From assembly GCA_030539295.1 (NCBI GenBank), contig JAUNSJ010000026.1, positions 1 through 53,022 on the forward strand: 53,022 nucleotides of DNA. The letters run 5' to 3'. This DNA comes from Planctomycetia bacterium (GTDB lineage: Bacteria > Planctomycetota > Planctomycetia > Pirellulales > Thermoguttaceae). The translations under genes were made by a program, and so were the position numbers. Numbering within the stretch: position 1 is the first letter of the stretch; every line of letters begins with the position of its first letter. Shown here piece by piece: positions 15,696 to 24,345 of the stretch. Below the pieces are notes generated by a model. That model had not been told where the DNA came from. It did no database searches and was given only the letters and a program-made list of their open reading frames with translations.

Positions 15696-16730
15696 GAACT
15701 ATTCCTTATTAAACCTTTTGAGTTGGTTACCCGTTCGATTTTTTCACAAAGTTTGAAACAGAAAAAACTGTTTCTCTCCCTGTGATAAAATTACTATAAC
15801 ACACCTCTGTCATCTTACCAAGTACATTGTGCTCAAAAATTGAAAAATTTATTCACTTTTTACTTTTATAAAAATGTGCATGACCTAACTTCCTTTTGAA
15901 AAACTTCTTTCATCTCTGTCCATCTTATTTCTAAGTCAATGCATTAAAGTATATTGCGGCTTTAAACTTTAAATATAGGTACGCAATATCTCTATGCTCC
16001 GGTCAAGTTTGTGTTTTCGTAACATATAACTAATCTATGTTTACGCACTCTTGATTGACGAACTCATTTTTGCTCCCTGCTTTCTCTTGAATCGCTATGT
16101 CTCATAAACAAAAGGATTCACGAAAACAGGTTCTATGAACCTCATTCTGTCAATACTCTGTTAAGTTGCCCATTCTACCCTCCTTATGGATTCTGTTCCA
16201 TGAAATCATCTGTTCCAAGTCTTGGTCTTGTTGTCGCGTGGTCTTGACTTATCTTTTACAATGCCAATGGTGTACCGTTCTCTTTTTGGAACTTGCCTAA
16301 GCAAGCTCCATCCGAGTCAAGGTTGTCCAAACATCTTAAGCCCTACGAACACTGGGGAGCCATTCTCCTCAATATGTCATAACCAGGCCCATCCGAAGAA
16401 TCGTCACCGTTCCAGGAATTCTGCAAAAAACAGCTGGCCCTCTATTAGTATAGAAAGAATGAGATGGCCGTTTTCACGGAAGAAAATCTGAAATTTCGCG
16501 ATTTTCTTGAAAATAGACGAAATTTTTTGCCATTTTTGAGTTGTGGTATTGGAATTTGATTATTTAGATAAAATACACAAGCTATATTTTGTTTTCATTA
16601 AATCGGCCGTGGTCGCCGTTTAGCGGTGAGTGCACCGTGCGAACATCAAGGGAAAAGAGTGAATTTTCGCCACAATCGGTTGCGATTCAATGGAAATCAG
16701 GGCTTTGGCACAAAATTTTTGGGGTTCTGG
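15696..16730. other. Long intergenic region, probably gene remains
   Basis: About 1 kb of AT-rich sequence before the trkH promoter. Frames on both strands are short and broken, and no domain could be read. This is the edge of the accessory block: composition becomes GC-richer from about 16600. It may hold decayed mobile or orphan gene sequence. No RNA gene was recognised. Confidence 0.4.
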
Positions 16731-16759
16731 TTGAACAAAGGGACTTCTGAAGGTATAAT
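16731..16759 (+). promoter_or_regulatory. Predicted sigma-70-type promoter for trkH
   Basis: TTGAAC at 16731-16736 and a perfect TATAAT at 16754-16759 are separated by 17 bases. Transcription would begin near 16766, giving a leader of about 135 bases. The leader contains CTTG/CAAG around a T-rich loop and a GGGGCGAG / CTCGCC pair, so it could fold. Confidence 0.6.
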
Positions 16760-16900
16760 ACTGGAATCAGAATTGACATTCGAAGTTCTCCGAAAGGGGC
16801 GAGCCGGAGTGGTTAGGCCTTTTGGACGAGGTTCCTGTGTCCGAACCCCTTGTTTTAACAAGAGTTGTTCTCGCCGGTCCCATAAAGTCGAAGAAGACAA

Positions 16901-18511
16901 ATGAATTATGCGTTAATAAGTCGTTTTTTGGGTTCAATTTCCTATATTATTGGACTCGCCATGATTGCCAGCCTGCCTTGGGCGCTCCCGCTTTTCGGCG
17001 GCGACTGGGAACTTGAACGACGTGGTTTTTTCGGGCTGATTGCCGCGACGTTGATCTGCTTTTTGGTGGGCTACGTTTTGCGGCGTTGTGGGCGTAATGC
17101 GCAACTGGTTTTTTTGCGAAAAGAGTCGCTGGCGATTGTCGGTTTTGCCTGGCTTTTAGCGGCCTTGCTGGGTACCCTGCCCTATCTTTTTAGCGGCACG
17201 AAGGTCTCGGAACATCAGCCTATGACCTTTGCGGACGCGATTTTCGAGTCGCAGTCCGGCTTTAGTACGTGCGGCGCGACGGTTTTGACGGAGCTGGAGA
17301 ATCCGGCGGTCATCCCCCGCAGTATACTGTTCTGGCGAGGCACGACGCATTTCCTTGGCGGGCTTGGTTTTATGACCTTATTTGTTGTCTTTCTGACACA
17401 GGGGTCAGGCGGCAAGACCATGCTGCGAATTGAGCAGACGAAGCTGTCCAGTACGACGTTGCAGGGCAAGATACGGGAGCTGGCCTATATTGTTTTCGTC
17501 TTGTATCTGGTATTAAACGTTATTGCGACGATTATTCTCCGAGCGTTGGGTCTGTCGCTGTACGATGCGTTGTTTCATTCGTTTTCCGCAATTTCGACCG
17601 GCGGGTTTAGCACGCATAATCTTAGTGTAGGCCACTTTACGGCGACTATGGCTCAGGGCCCGGCCATTGAGGTGGTCATTATGGTCTTTATGATTTTGGG
17701 CGGGACGAATTTTGCCCTGTTGTACTGGCTGGGCCGGGGCCGACCGTCGGTCATGCTGCGTGATCGGGAATGGCGGGCCTATATTGGCATACTGCTAGCC
17801 GCGACGATTTTGATATTTGTATCGGGTATGATTGCGAAGGATTTTCACCCGTTTGCGACCCCCGGGGCGGCACCTGGCGCAGCGGCAGTGGAGTCGATGA
17901 CGCAGCTTTCTCCCTTGGCGGCACTGCGAACCGTGGCATTTCAGGTGACCTCAATCATGACGACGACCGGCTTCGCGGTGGGTCAGTATGAATTATGGAA
18001 TCCGCTGGCACTTTTAATCTTCTTAATGCTCATGTTTGCCGGAGGTTGCGCCGGGTCGACAGCCGGCGGTGTCAAACTGGTCCGGCTCCTGCTTTTGGGC
18101 AAGGCGTTTCGAAGTGAGCTGGAGCATTCGTTTCGGCCGAACGTGGTGCGAACCATCGACTTGGGAGGCGAGCCGGTCGACCGGGACGTGGTAAGTAACG
18201 TCTTTGCCTTTTTACTGATGTTTTGCGGTTCGGTCGTGCTACTGACCATGATTCTTCTTATTATTGAACCGAATTCGATGTGGATGACGGAAAGTCACGA
18301 TCTGGGCGATAAGCTGCTCGACCTCTTTTCGACGTCGCTGGCGACCTTATCGAATACAGGGCCTGGCCTGGGCGTCATCGGAGCGAAGGAGACTTACAGC
18401 CAGTTCACCGACGTCTCGAAAGTCATTCTCTCATTTGCCATGCTCCTGGGCCGTCTGGAAATCATGACCCTTCTCGTACTCTTTATGCCGTCTTTTTGGC
18501 GTAATCGGTAA
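16901..18511 (+). CDS. trkH: TrkH/KtrB-family potassium uptake protein
   Basis: A 536-residue membrane protein of the Trk/Ktr/HKT superfamily, the K+-translocating subunit in the inner membrane. Four pore loops with the selectivity-filter glycine are visible: STCGAT (122-127), STGGFST (232-238), TTTGFAV (354-360) and SNTGPGL (484-490). Each is flanked by M1 and M2 helices, and the GGCAGSTAGG loop (381-390) is the characteristic gate region. Length is slightly above E. coli TrkH. The regulatory NAD-binding partner TrkA/KtrA is not encoded in this window. A good promoter lies 142 bases upstream and a hairpin terminator follows. Confidence 0.93.
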   Translation: MNYALISRFLGSISYIIGLAMIASLPWALPLFGGDWELERRGFFGLIAATLICFLVGYVLRRCGRNAQLVFLRKESLAIVGFAWLLAALLGTLPYLFSGTKVSEHQPMTFADAIFESQSGFSTCGATVLTELENPAVIPRSILFWRGTTHFLGGLGFMTLFVVFLTQGSGGKTMLRIEQTKLSSTTLQGKIRELAYIVFVLYLVLNVIATIILRALGLSLYDALFHSFSAISTGGFSTHNLSVGHFTATMAQGPAIEVVIMVFMILGGTNFALLYWLGRGRPSVMLRDREWRAYIGILLAATILIFVSGMIAKDFHPFATPGAAPGAAAVESMTQLSPLAALRTVAFQVTSIMTTTGFAVGQYELWNPLALLIFLMLMFAGGCAGSTAGGVKLVRLLLLGKAFRSELEHSFRPNVVRTIDLGGEPVDRDVVSNVFAFLLMFCGSVVLLTMILLIIEPNSMWMTESHDLGDKLLDLFSTSLATLSNTGPGLGVIGAKETYSQFTDVSKVILSFAMLLGRLEIMTLLVLFMPSFWRNR

Positions 18512-18517
18512 GAAAAG

Positions 18518-18549
18518 CCGGGCCCTATCGCAGTCCCGGTAACTTTTTT
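18518..18549 (+). terminator. Terminator after trkH
   Basis: CCGGG at 18518-18522 pairs with CCCGG at 18535-18539, and six T residues follow at 18544-18549. The stem is short, so strength is moderate. Confidence 0.55.
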
Positions 18550-18629
18550 GCGAAAAATTCTAGAAACAACCACTTTTTGAGGCTTATTTCCGCCTCTGGT
18601 TTGGTTAGTTTAATGGAGAGGAGTTTTTT

Positions 18630-19202
18630 ATGTCTCAACCTGATAGTACCGCCACTGCAGACCGCCGCAAGGCGACGGAACTGTTCCTGAAGCACCATGA
18701 TTTCGTTCGCCTGGTCGCGTTCGAAACGGCACCTGATATGGAGTATCAGGACGATATAGCCAACGACTGCTTTATTGAGTTTGTCGAGAAGGCACAGAAG
18801 TGGGATTATCAATCGGACATACGGCCGTTGCTTCGCAAGATGACGCAAAATATAGCGATGCGTTACTGGCGAACCCATTTGCGGACACTGCCGGAAAACA
18901 TGCGTAAGATTGCGCAACATCTTCAGGACAAACTGTACGCTTCCGACGAATTTGAAGATCTGTCACGGCTTCAACAGGAGCAGATTCTCCTGGACTTCTG
19001 CATGAAGAAGCTAACGCCGGAAAATCAGAAGCTGGTTACGCTTTATTATTGCGACAAGGTTCCCTACGCACAGCTGGCGGAGATTTTTCATCAGTCGGTC
19101 AATGCCATCCAGAAGCGTATGGCGCGAATACGGGTAACCTTGCGGAAGTGCATTGAACAAGCCTTTGGCAAGACGGCGGGAGGACTTTTCGATGAACGAT
19201 GA
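18630..19202 (+). CDS. ECF-type RNA polymerase sigma factor
   Basis: A 190-residue extracytoplasmic-function sigma factor of the planctomycetal type. Region 2 is at about 15-90 (FLKHHDFVRLVAFE; IANDCFIEFVEKAQKW; LLRKMTQNIAMRYWR). Region 4 is at about 125-175 (LTPENQKLVTLYYCDKVPYA, then QLAEIFHQSVNAIQKRMARI), a typical helix-turn-helix for -35 recognition. Domains 1 and 3 are absent, as expected. GGAGAGGAG precedes the ATG by about 6 bases. The stop overlaps the start of the FecR-LamG gene by 11 bases, so the sigma factor and its presumed membrane regulator are translationally coupled. Confidence 0.9.
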   Translation: MSQPDSTATADRRKATELFLKHHDFVRLVAFETAPDMEYQDDIANDCFIEFVEKAQKWDYQSDIRPLLRKMTQNIAMRYWRTHLRTLPENMRKIAQHLQDKLYASDEFEDLSRLQQEQILLDFCMKKLTPENQKLVTLYYCDKVPYAQLAEIFHQSVNAIQKRMARIRVTLRKCIEQAFGKTAGGLFDER

Positions 19203-20961
19203 GGGAGAGTTCTTGACGCCGGGAAAAACGGAGGCGGCGGAAGGCCGGACCCTGGAACTGAGTGAGAAGTATCTGACACATACACTAACTTCGTCCGAGG
19301 CGGATGAGCTTCTGACACTCATAACGAGCAATCCGGCGCGAAGTTATGATTTCGTTGCCAACGCACGTCTGCACTTCCTGTTCACGGAGAAATTTAAAAA
19401 GATTCAAGCGGTTCAGGCGACGATCATGGCCTCGCAGACGCCGGAGCCGGAGCCCAACGCGGATATCATTATTCCGTCCAGCTACGAACGCGATTGGGAT
19501 CGGCAAATCGTTTTTACAACGGATAATACATCGGCCCGGTCGCTTCACGCCTCGACCCCGGAGGCTCCTCTTTCGCTTGGCCAAAAAATTACGCAAGTCA
19601 CCCGCATTTTGTGGACCGGACGACGTGCGGTAAAGACCACACGGCGCATTGTTCTCGGTTTGACCGTGATTGTCGCTTTATGTATAGTCATAGCTGTGCT
19701 TTTTCCCAAGCCGTCTGACGATCGGACTTTTAACGGCATTGCCCGTGTGGCCGAACTGCTCGACGCGAAGTGGTCGGATAATTCGTCCATTTATCGTCGC
19801 GGGCAGATTCTCGCTCCAGGCGAACTGGAACTGGAATCCGGGCTTGTCAAGCTGGAGTTTAAAAGTGGCGCCGATATTATTCTGGAGGGACCCTGCCGCT
19901 TTCTGGCGACCGGGACAATGTCCAATTCGTGTCTCTACGGGCGGCTGAGTGTCGAGGTTCCGAAGCAGGCCAAAGGTTTTGAAATAATTACGCCGCACGG
20001 TACGATTGTCGATCGCGGCACAGCTTTTGCCATCAATGCGGACGAGAAGGAAACGGCAGTTGAAGTGGCTAAAGGACAGATTGAGATATTTTCCCAGGAT
20101 CGTTCCGTCCTGCTTTCGAATCTTATACGCGGTCAAGCAGCGATTCTGGATGCGGGGAATAAGCTGAAGAACTACGTCCCGCAATGGAGTTTTTATCAGG
20201 AGCCGCAAGAGTTTGTGGCCGAGGTGGCGGCTCGGGCCAGTAAGCAGATAAGAGAAAAAACGGCGCAGGACGTTCAAATGGACAGTGACCCGAGTCTCCT
20301 GCTTCGTCTTGATTTTAATCAGAAGAATTATCACAAATTACACAACTATTCACAGCGGGGTGCCGCGGCGGGCATAACGCCGAAGTTCTTTGGCGGCGCC
20401 TGTGAAGAGGGGCCGACTTACAGTACCCATGCCGTGGCTTTTCGCGAGAAGAACGACGGGATTGCTCTTGGCATACCCGGGGAATATTCCTCCTTTACAC
20501 TTGTGGCGAAAGTGCGGCTGGACGATTTTAAGAACGCGACCCATGTTCTGCTGGCCACGGATAATTATCTGGACGTCAAAGGAGGACTGTTATGGCAGAT
20601 TACCGGAAGCGGTGTCAGTCAGCTTCAGGTTTCCGGTGGGACTGACGGCGGGGTTACCATTTACGATTCCGGGCCTACGAATATAAAGCGCTATCGCGGT
20701 GCCTGGATGACTCTTATTATTATTGTGGATGGCGAAAAAGGAACAATTACACATTTTCTGGATGGACAATATTTGCGGCGTTCCAATCTGAAAGAGGCAG
20801 GGCCGTACCGGTTTGGTCAGGTTACCCTCGGCAATGCCACGCGAGATCTGGAAGTGCGTGACCGTGTTCTGACCGGCGTCATGAGTGACTTGCGTATCTT
20901 CGACCGACCTCTGACGGCGAAAGAAATCGCAACGGTAAGTCAGACCGGGGGGAATGAGTGA
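19192..20961 (+). CDS. Membrane-bound FecR-domain protein with C-terminal LamG-like domain (presumed anti-sigma regulator)
   Basis: A 589-residue type II-like membrane protein. A cytoplasmic N-terminal region of about 150 residues is followed by a transmembrane helix (about 152-172, VLGLTVIVALCIVIAVLF). A FecR-like domain follows (about 200-305, with LELESGLVKLEFKSGADIIL and EIITPHGTIVDRGTAF). The C-terminus is a concanavalin/LamG-like domain (about 375-587, FTLVAKVRLDDFKNATHVLL; ITHFLDGQYLRR; DLRIFDRPLTAKEIATV), which typically binds glycans. Start 19192 is preferred over an ATG 39 bases upstream because GGGAGGA stands 7 bases before it. Overlap with the sigma gene suggests that it holds the sigma factor until a surface ligand is sensed. 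Confidence 0.85.
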   Translation: MNDEGEFLTPGKTEAAEGRTLELSEKYLTHTLTSSEADELLTLITSNPARSYDFVANARLHFLFTEKFKKIQAVQATIMASQTPEPEPNADIIIPSSYERDWDRQIVFTTDNTSARSLHASTPEAPLSLGQKITQVTRILWTGRRAVKTTRRIVLGLTVIVALCIVIAVLFPKPSDDRTFNGIARVAELLDAKWSDNSSIYRRGQILAPGELELESGLVKLEFKSGADIILEGPCRFLATGTMSNSCLYGRLSVEVPKQAKGFEIITPHGTIVDRGTAFAINADEKETAVEVAKGQIEIFSQDRSVLLSNLIRGQAAILDAGNKLKNYVPQWSFYQEPQEFVAEVAARASKQIREKTAQDVQMDSDPSLLLRLDFNQKNYHKLHNYSQRGAAAGITPKFFGGACEEGPTYSTHAVAFREKNDGIALGIPGEYSSFTLVAKVRLDDFKNATHVLLATDNYLDVKGGLLWQITGSGVSQLQVSGGTDGGVTIYDSGPTNIKRYRGAWMTLIIIVDGEKGTITHFLDGQYLRRSNLKEAGPYRFGQVTLGNATRDLEVRDRVLTGVMSDLRIFDRPLTAKEIATVSQTGGNE

Positions 20962-20981
20962 AATAAGGTGTACTCGAAAGA

Positions 20982-21026
20982 AGCGGTCAATGGGCACAGG
21001 CCCGTTGGCCGCTGTCTGATTTTTAT
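20982..21026 (+). terminator. Rho-independent terminator after the sigma/FecR-LamG operon
   Basis: A 14-bp stem (20982-20995 with 21000-21013, two G-U pairs) closes an ACAG tetraloop and is followed by GTCTGATTTTTATT. It is among the strongest terminators in the window and separates the operon from the acyltransferase gene. Confidence 0.8.
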
Positions 21027-21055
21027 TCAAAGCAAAACAGAAAGGAAAAAAGTTT

Positions 21056-22246
21056 ATGGAAAACGCGCCGAATGCAACTAAACCGGAGCGTCTGTTATCT
21101 CTCGACGCCCTCCGGGGTGCCAATATGTTCTTCCTGATTGGAGGTGCGACGTTTTTTATGAAATTGGCCAGTTTCTGGCCTTGTGAGTGGACGAAAGCGA
21201 TAGCGAGTCAGATGGACCACGTACCCTGGGAGGGCTTTACGCAGCACGACATGATCTTTCCGTTATTCTTATTTATGGCGGGGGTCGCGTTTCCTTTTTC
21301 TTTGGCGAAACAGTTGAACACAGGCCGCACGAGCTGGCAGATTCACCGTAAAATCATCTTGCGTGCTCTGGCCTTTGTTCTGCTGGGGTTTTTATATAAT
21401 AATTCGGTACGGTTTAATTTCAGTGAACTTCGTTTTCCGAGTGTACTCGGGACAATTGGAGTTGGCTGGATGATTGCGGCACTTGTCTTTATGCATTCGA
21501 AGACGGCAGTCCGGGTCTTGTATTGCGTAGTTGTTTTACTGGCCTACTGGTTTACCGTGGCGCTGGTTCCCGCACCTGATACGGCGCCGCCGGACGCCTT
21601 TACGAAAGAGGCCTGGCTCGATCGAGGGACACATTTATTGAATCCCAATGAAAATATCCTGCGTAATTTTACTCCCGATGGAAATATCCTTGGTTATGTT
21701 GACCGCACCTGTATACCAGGTAGATTGCTTATGACAACGTTTGACGGCGCCGCGGAAATCATCTTTACGGCCTCTGTTACGGCTATGCTTGGCATGTTCT
21801 GCGGAGCGTTTATTCGACGTCGCGAGCAGTATTCCCCTTACTGTCAAGTCGGTCTGCTTCTTTTATCAGGAACGCTGCTCATTCTGCTCGGGCTTTTGTG
21901 GAATCAGGTTTTTCCGATTAACAAGCCCTTGTGGACAAGCTCGTATGTATGTCTGGCAGGCGGCATTTCCATTGTGGCCCTTGCCCTGTTCTATCTCGTT
22001 ATTGATGTCCTGAAGTTTAAGCGATGGACCTTCTTCTTCGTCGTTATAGGGGTGAACTCAATCGCCGCTTATATGATTCGGCCTTTATTCGGGCTTTATC
22101 AGACGAACGAATTTTTCTTTCGCGGCTTTGCGGATTTTTTCACCGACAAAGCAACCCAGGAGCTTGTTATGGCCGGAGGTTATATTGCCGTGACCTGGGG
22201 CGTACTCTATTTCCTCTATCGGAACAAGATATTTTTTAAAGTGTAG
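21056..22246 (+). CDS. DUF5009 / heparan-alpha-glucosaminide N-acetyltransferase-like membrane protein
   Basis: A 396-residue multi-pass membrane protein. The N-terminus carries the family signature LLSLDALRGANMF, then HVPWEGFTQHDMIFPLFLFM at about 58-77, and hydrophobic helices at roughly 100-120, 135-155, 160-180, 230-250, 265-285, 300-320 and 330-350. The conserved late motif FVVIGVNSIAAYM is present. Relatives of HGSNAT move acetyl groups across a membrane to glucosamine ends. In planctomycetes the substrate is unknown but likely a surface or dietary glycan. AAAGGAAAA precedes the ATG. It has its own transcription unit after the terminator at 20982-21026. Confidence 0.85.
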   Translation: MENAPNATKPERLLSLDALRGANMFFLIGGATFFMKLASFWPCEWTKAIASQMDHVPWEGFTQHDMIFPLFLFMAGVAFPFSLAKQLNTGRTSWQIHRKIILRALAFVLLGFLYNNSVRFNFSELRFPSVLGTIGVGWMIAALVFMHSKTAVRVLYCVVVLLAYWFTVALVPAPDTAPPDAFTKEAWLDRGTHLLNPNENILRNFTPDGNILGYVDRTCIPGRLLMTTFDGAAEIIFTASVTAMLGMFCGAFIRRREQYSPYCQVGLLLLSGTLLILLGLLWNQVFPINKPLWTSSYVCLAGGISIVALALFYLVIDVLKFKRWTFFFVVIGVNSIAAYMIRPLFGLYQTNEFFFRGFADFFTDKATQELVMAGGYIAVTWGVLYFLYRNKIFFKV

Positions 22247-22264
22247 CGGTTTTTTTATCAAGAG

Positions 22265-22294
22265 GGCATCTCCCTCGTTTCCGGGGGAGACGCC
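22265..22294. terminator. Hairpin between convergent genes
   Basis: GGCATCTCCC at 22265-22274 pairs with GGGAGACGCC at 22285-22294 (one A-C mismatch). It lies between the converging acyltransferase and lipoprotein genes and may end transcription from either side. T-runs lie 10-15 bases away on the plus strand upstream, not directly after the stem. Confidence 0.45.
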
Positions 22295-22301
22295 GAGTTA
22301 T

Positions 22302-22826
22302 TTAGCGAGCCTTAAGCTCCGTTTCAACGGCCTTGCCGCAGTCGAGGGTAAATGCATTTTTCCCTTTTACGACGGTTATTTCAAGAGGCGTCGACTTGAC
22401 GTTGGCGTAAACGGAGTCGACACGCGAGACATATTTCGTCTTTGCCAGTTCACTTTTGTGCTCCGCGTTCCACTGCTCAAGTTCTTTAAACATCAGTTCA
22501 GGCGGCGCTTGCAGGCCAATAACTTCGTTCTTCGTTACAAGTACTTTGTATTTGCCTTCCGGAACTCCTTCATATTGGCCGCGAGTGGTAAGGGAGACGT
22601 TTCCCAGTTCGTCGGTTCTTCCGCCAATACCGAATCTTGATATTTCCGGTTGATCCACAGCTACGAGATTGACATTCGCCTCGGCCAGTGGCTTCGACTC
22701 CTGCGTCAGAGTCAGGGCTACGCGGTATAAACGGGGCATCCCGTCGGGCATATTCTTCTTGCAGCCGCAGCAAAGGAGGCAGAGGGAAAACGCGAACAGG
22801 AATGAGTAATAGATGGTCTTCTTCAT
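22302..22826 (-). CDS. Small lipoprotein with carboxypeptidase-regulatory-like (transthyretin-like) fold
   Basis: A 174-residue lipoprotein. The signal ends in the lipobox-like LLCCGC at about 17-22, so a cysteine there is probably lipidated. The body has beta-sandwich phrases typical of planctomycetal carboxypeptidase-regulatory-like proteins: VALTLTQESKPLAEANVNLV, GGRTDELGNVSLTT and VPEGKYKVLVTKNEV. It begins 12 bases after the DUF1559 gene, and its AAGGAG overlaps the end of that gene, so the two are one transcript. Such small lipoproteins regularly follow DUF1559 genes in planctomycetes; their role is not known. Confidence 0.8.
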   Translation of the reverse strand: MKKTIYYSFLFAFSLCLLCCGCKKNMPDGMPRLYRVALTLTQESKPLAEANVNLVAVDQPEISRFGIGGRTDELGNVSLTTRGQYEGVPEGKYKVLVTKNEVIGLQAPPELMFKELEQWNAEHKSELAKTKYVSRVDSVYANVKSTPLEITVVKGKNAFTLDCGKAVETELKAR

Positions 22827-22838
22827 TTTAGCGGCTCC

Positions 22839-24011
22839 TTACAAGGATTTCGTTTCGCCACCGGCTGGAGAACCCATTGCACCCCAAATACCGTAGTTGC
22901 TTTCGCCTAATGTGACCTCCGGTTTGGTCAGGTCACCACAATCGACCGTGTCGCTCACAAAGCGGACGGAGCCGTCGCCAATAAGAACGTTAACGCCACC
23001 ACTATGATAGCTCGAGGTCGAAAAGAGTCCGCCACGCCGGTCATCGTCGTTGTTTGATATGTCGTATTTTTTCATTCCTTCCAGGCAGGAAGGAGAGTTG
23101 GGAGGCAGAATGGTATGAATGCCAAAGTAAGGGATGCGGCCTTCGGTAACAAGATTACCCCGAAGAAGGTTGCCTCCATTAACGTTATAGGTTTTTGAAT
23201 CGGAAGTACTGTTTAAACAAGTGGCAGGACCTAGTCCATCCGTAGTAGCACTACTTTGCCAAAAGTAATCTTTTGCAACCCCACCTTTAATCTTTTTTGA
23301 ATTTGCTTCAATGGCACTTACAGCTTCCGCGGCGAGGATCGTATTGCTGAGCCCATCGGTAAAAAAAGCCATATTACGCCAGGCAAATGGGCAAAACGAA
23401 TGGCGAGACCGCACATTATTGTTTGACGAATAATTATTTGCCCAGTAAGTTTCCGCGTCGAAATAATGGCCCTGACTAAAAGGGTAACCCGCCGCGGTAA
23501 TCCCGTCACCGTAGGAGACGTGGATATTGTAGAAATTGGTTTCATAGATTCCAGCAATCATGAATTTACCAGGATTGGGGTCAGAAGGGCATTTCAAAGT
23601 TGCAATGGAAATGGGACCATAAGGAGCATCATAGTTGTAGGTTGCGGAATTAATTTCATAAATAGCCGTCTGTTCCATGAACGGGCAGAGGAAAAAGTGT
23701 GTGCTTCTGGCATACAGGGTGGTTGCGCCATTACTGGAACTGGTGTTATGCAGTGCGTGTGCCGCGGGAAAAGCGCCGTTGACGTCGTGATAATCGTGCA
23801 GTGCCAGCCCGTACTGTTTAAAGTGGTTTGTGCATTGCATGCGGCGTGCGGCCTCCCGGGCCGCCTGGACCGCCGGCAGGAGTAGCGCGATTAATATACC
23901 GATAATCGCGATAACAACGAGCAGTTCGACGAGCGTAAACGCGCCGCGGACAGAGCGCGTCTTGCCTGCTCTCAGTTTTGACATTTCGACAGTGAACACA
24001 AATTTTTTCAT
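22839..24011 (-). CDS. DUF1559 pseudopilin-like protein (first copy)
   Basis: A 390-residue protein of the planctomycete-expanded DUF1559 family. A type IV prepilin N-terminus occupies about 24-60: [20 protein letters not shown] and then [20 protein letters not shown], with prepilin peptidase cleavage expected before the phenylalanine and Glu at +5. The body shows the family's DUF1559 pattern ([18 protein letters not shown] near the start; [20 protein letters not shown] near the end). AAGGAG stands 7 bases before the ATG. It is probably an envelope or surface fibre-like protein. The N-terminal coding sequence is closely similar to that of the second copy at 28255-29301. Confidence 0.92.
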   Translation of the reverse strand: MKKFVFTVEMSKLRAGKTRSVRGAFTLVELLVVIAIIGILIALLLPAVQAAREAARRMQCTNHFKQYGLALHDYHDVNGAFPAAHALHNTSSSNGATTLYARSTHFFLCPFMEQTAIYEINSATYNYDAPYGPISIATLKCPSDPNPGKFMIAGIYETNFYNIHVSYGDGITAAGYPFSQGHYFDAETYWANNYSSNNNVRSRHSFCPFAWRNMAFFTDGLSNTILAAEAVSAIEANSKKIKGGVAKDYFWQSSATTDGLGPATCLNSTSDSKTYNVNGGNLLRGNLVTEGRIPYFGIHTILPPNSPSCLEGMKKYDISNNDDDRRGGLFSTSSYHSGGVNVLIGDGSVRFVSDTVDCGDLTKPEVTLGESNYGIWGAMGSPAGGETKSL

Positions 24012-24345
24012 GGTTCGTCTCCTTGGTTAGGTGAGTTCTCTAAATGGCATCACCCCCTTCCCCTCTTTTTTGCGTTTGATTAACATGGTCGGGCCACGCT
24101 GGGCCGTGAAAAGGGAGAATGAGCAACGCGACTTATCCTTACAAATACTAACCAATTAAAACGGGCAAATACGCCATAAAAAAAGGAAAAATTTTCCGGA
24201 AAAAAGCGAAAATAGTTAAAAAGAGACGGTTTGGGGGTAAAATCGGGCAAAAAACGGGTAAAAATCTCACTTCAGGGACGTTTTGATACTCCCGATGCCT
24301 ACTGCGGCCGTGGTCTTGACGTCGCGGTAAGGAGAGGGGGCCGTC
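24012..24345. other. Intergenic region upstream of DUF1559 gene
   Basis: A 334-base spacer with A-rich runs (about 24177-24260). It presumably contains the promoter of the DUF1559-lipoprotein pair on the minus strand, but no clear hexamer pair was found. No gene is supported. Confidence 0.4.

Noticed and set aside
16626..16904. 92-codon plus-strand frame before trkH
   Set aside because: It spans the predicted trkH promoter and leader and overlaps the trkH start; the tRNA-like GCCGGAGTGG words lack a T-arm.
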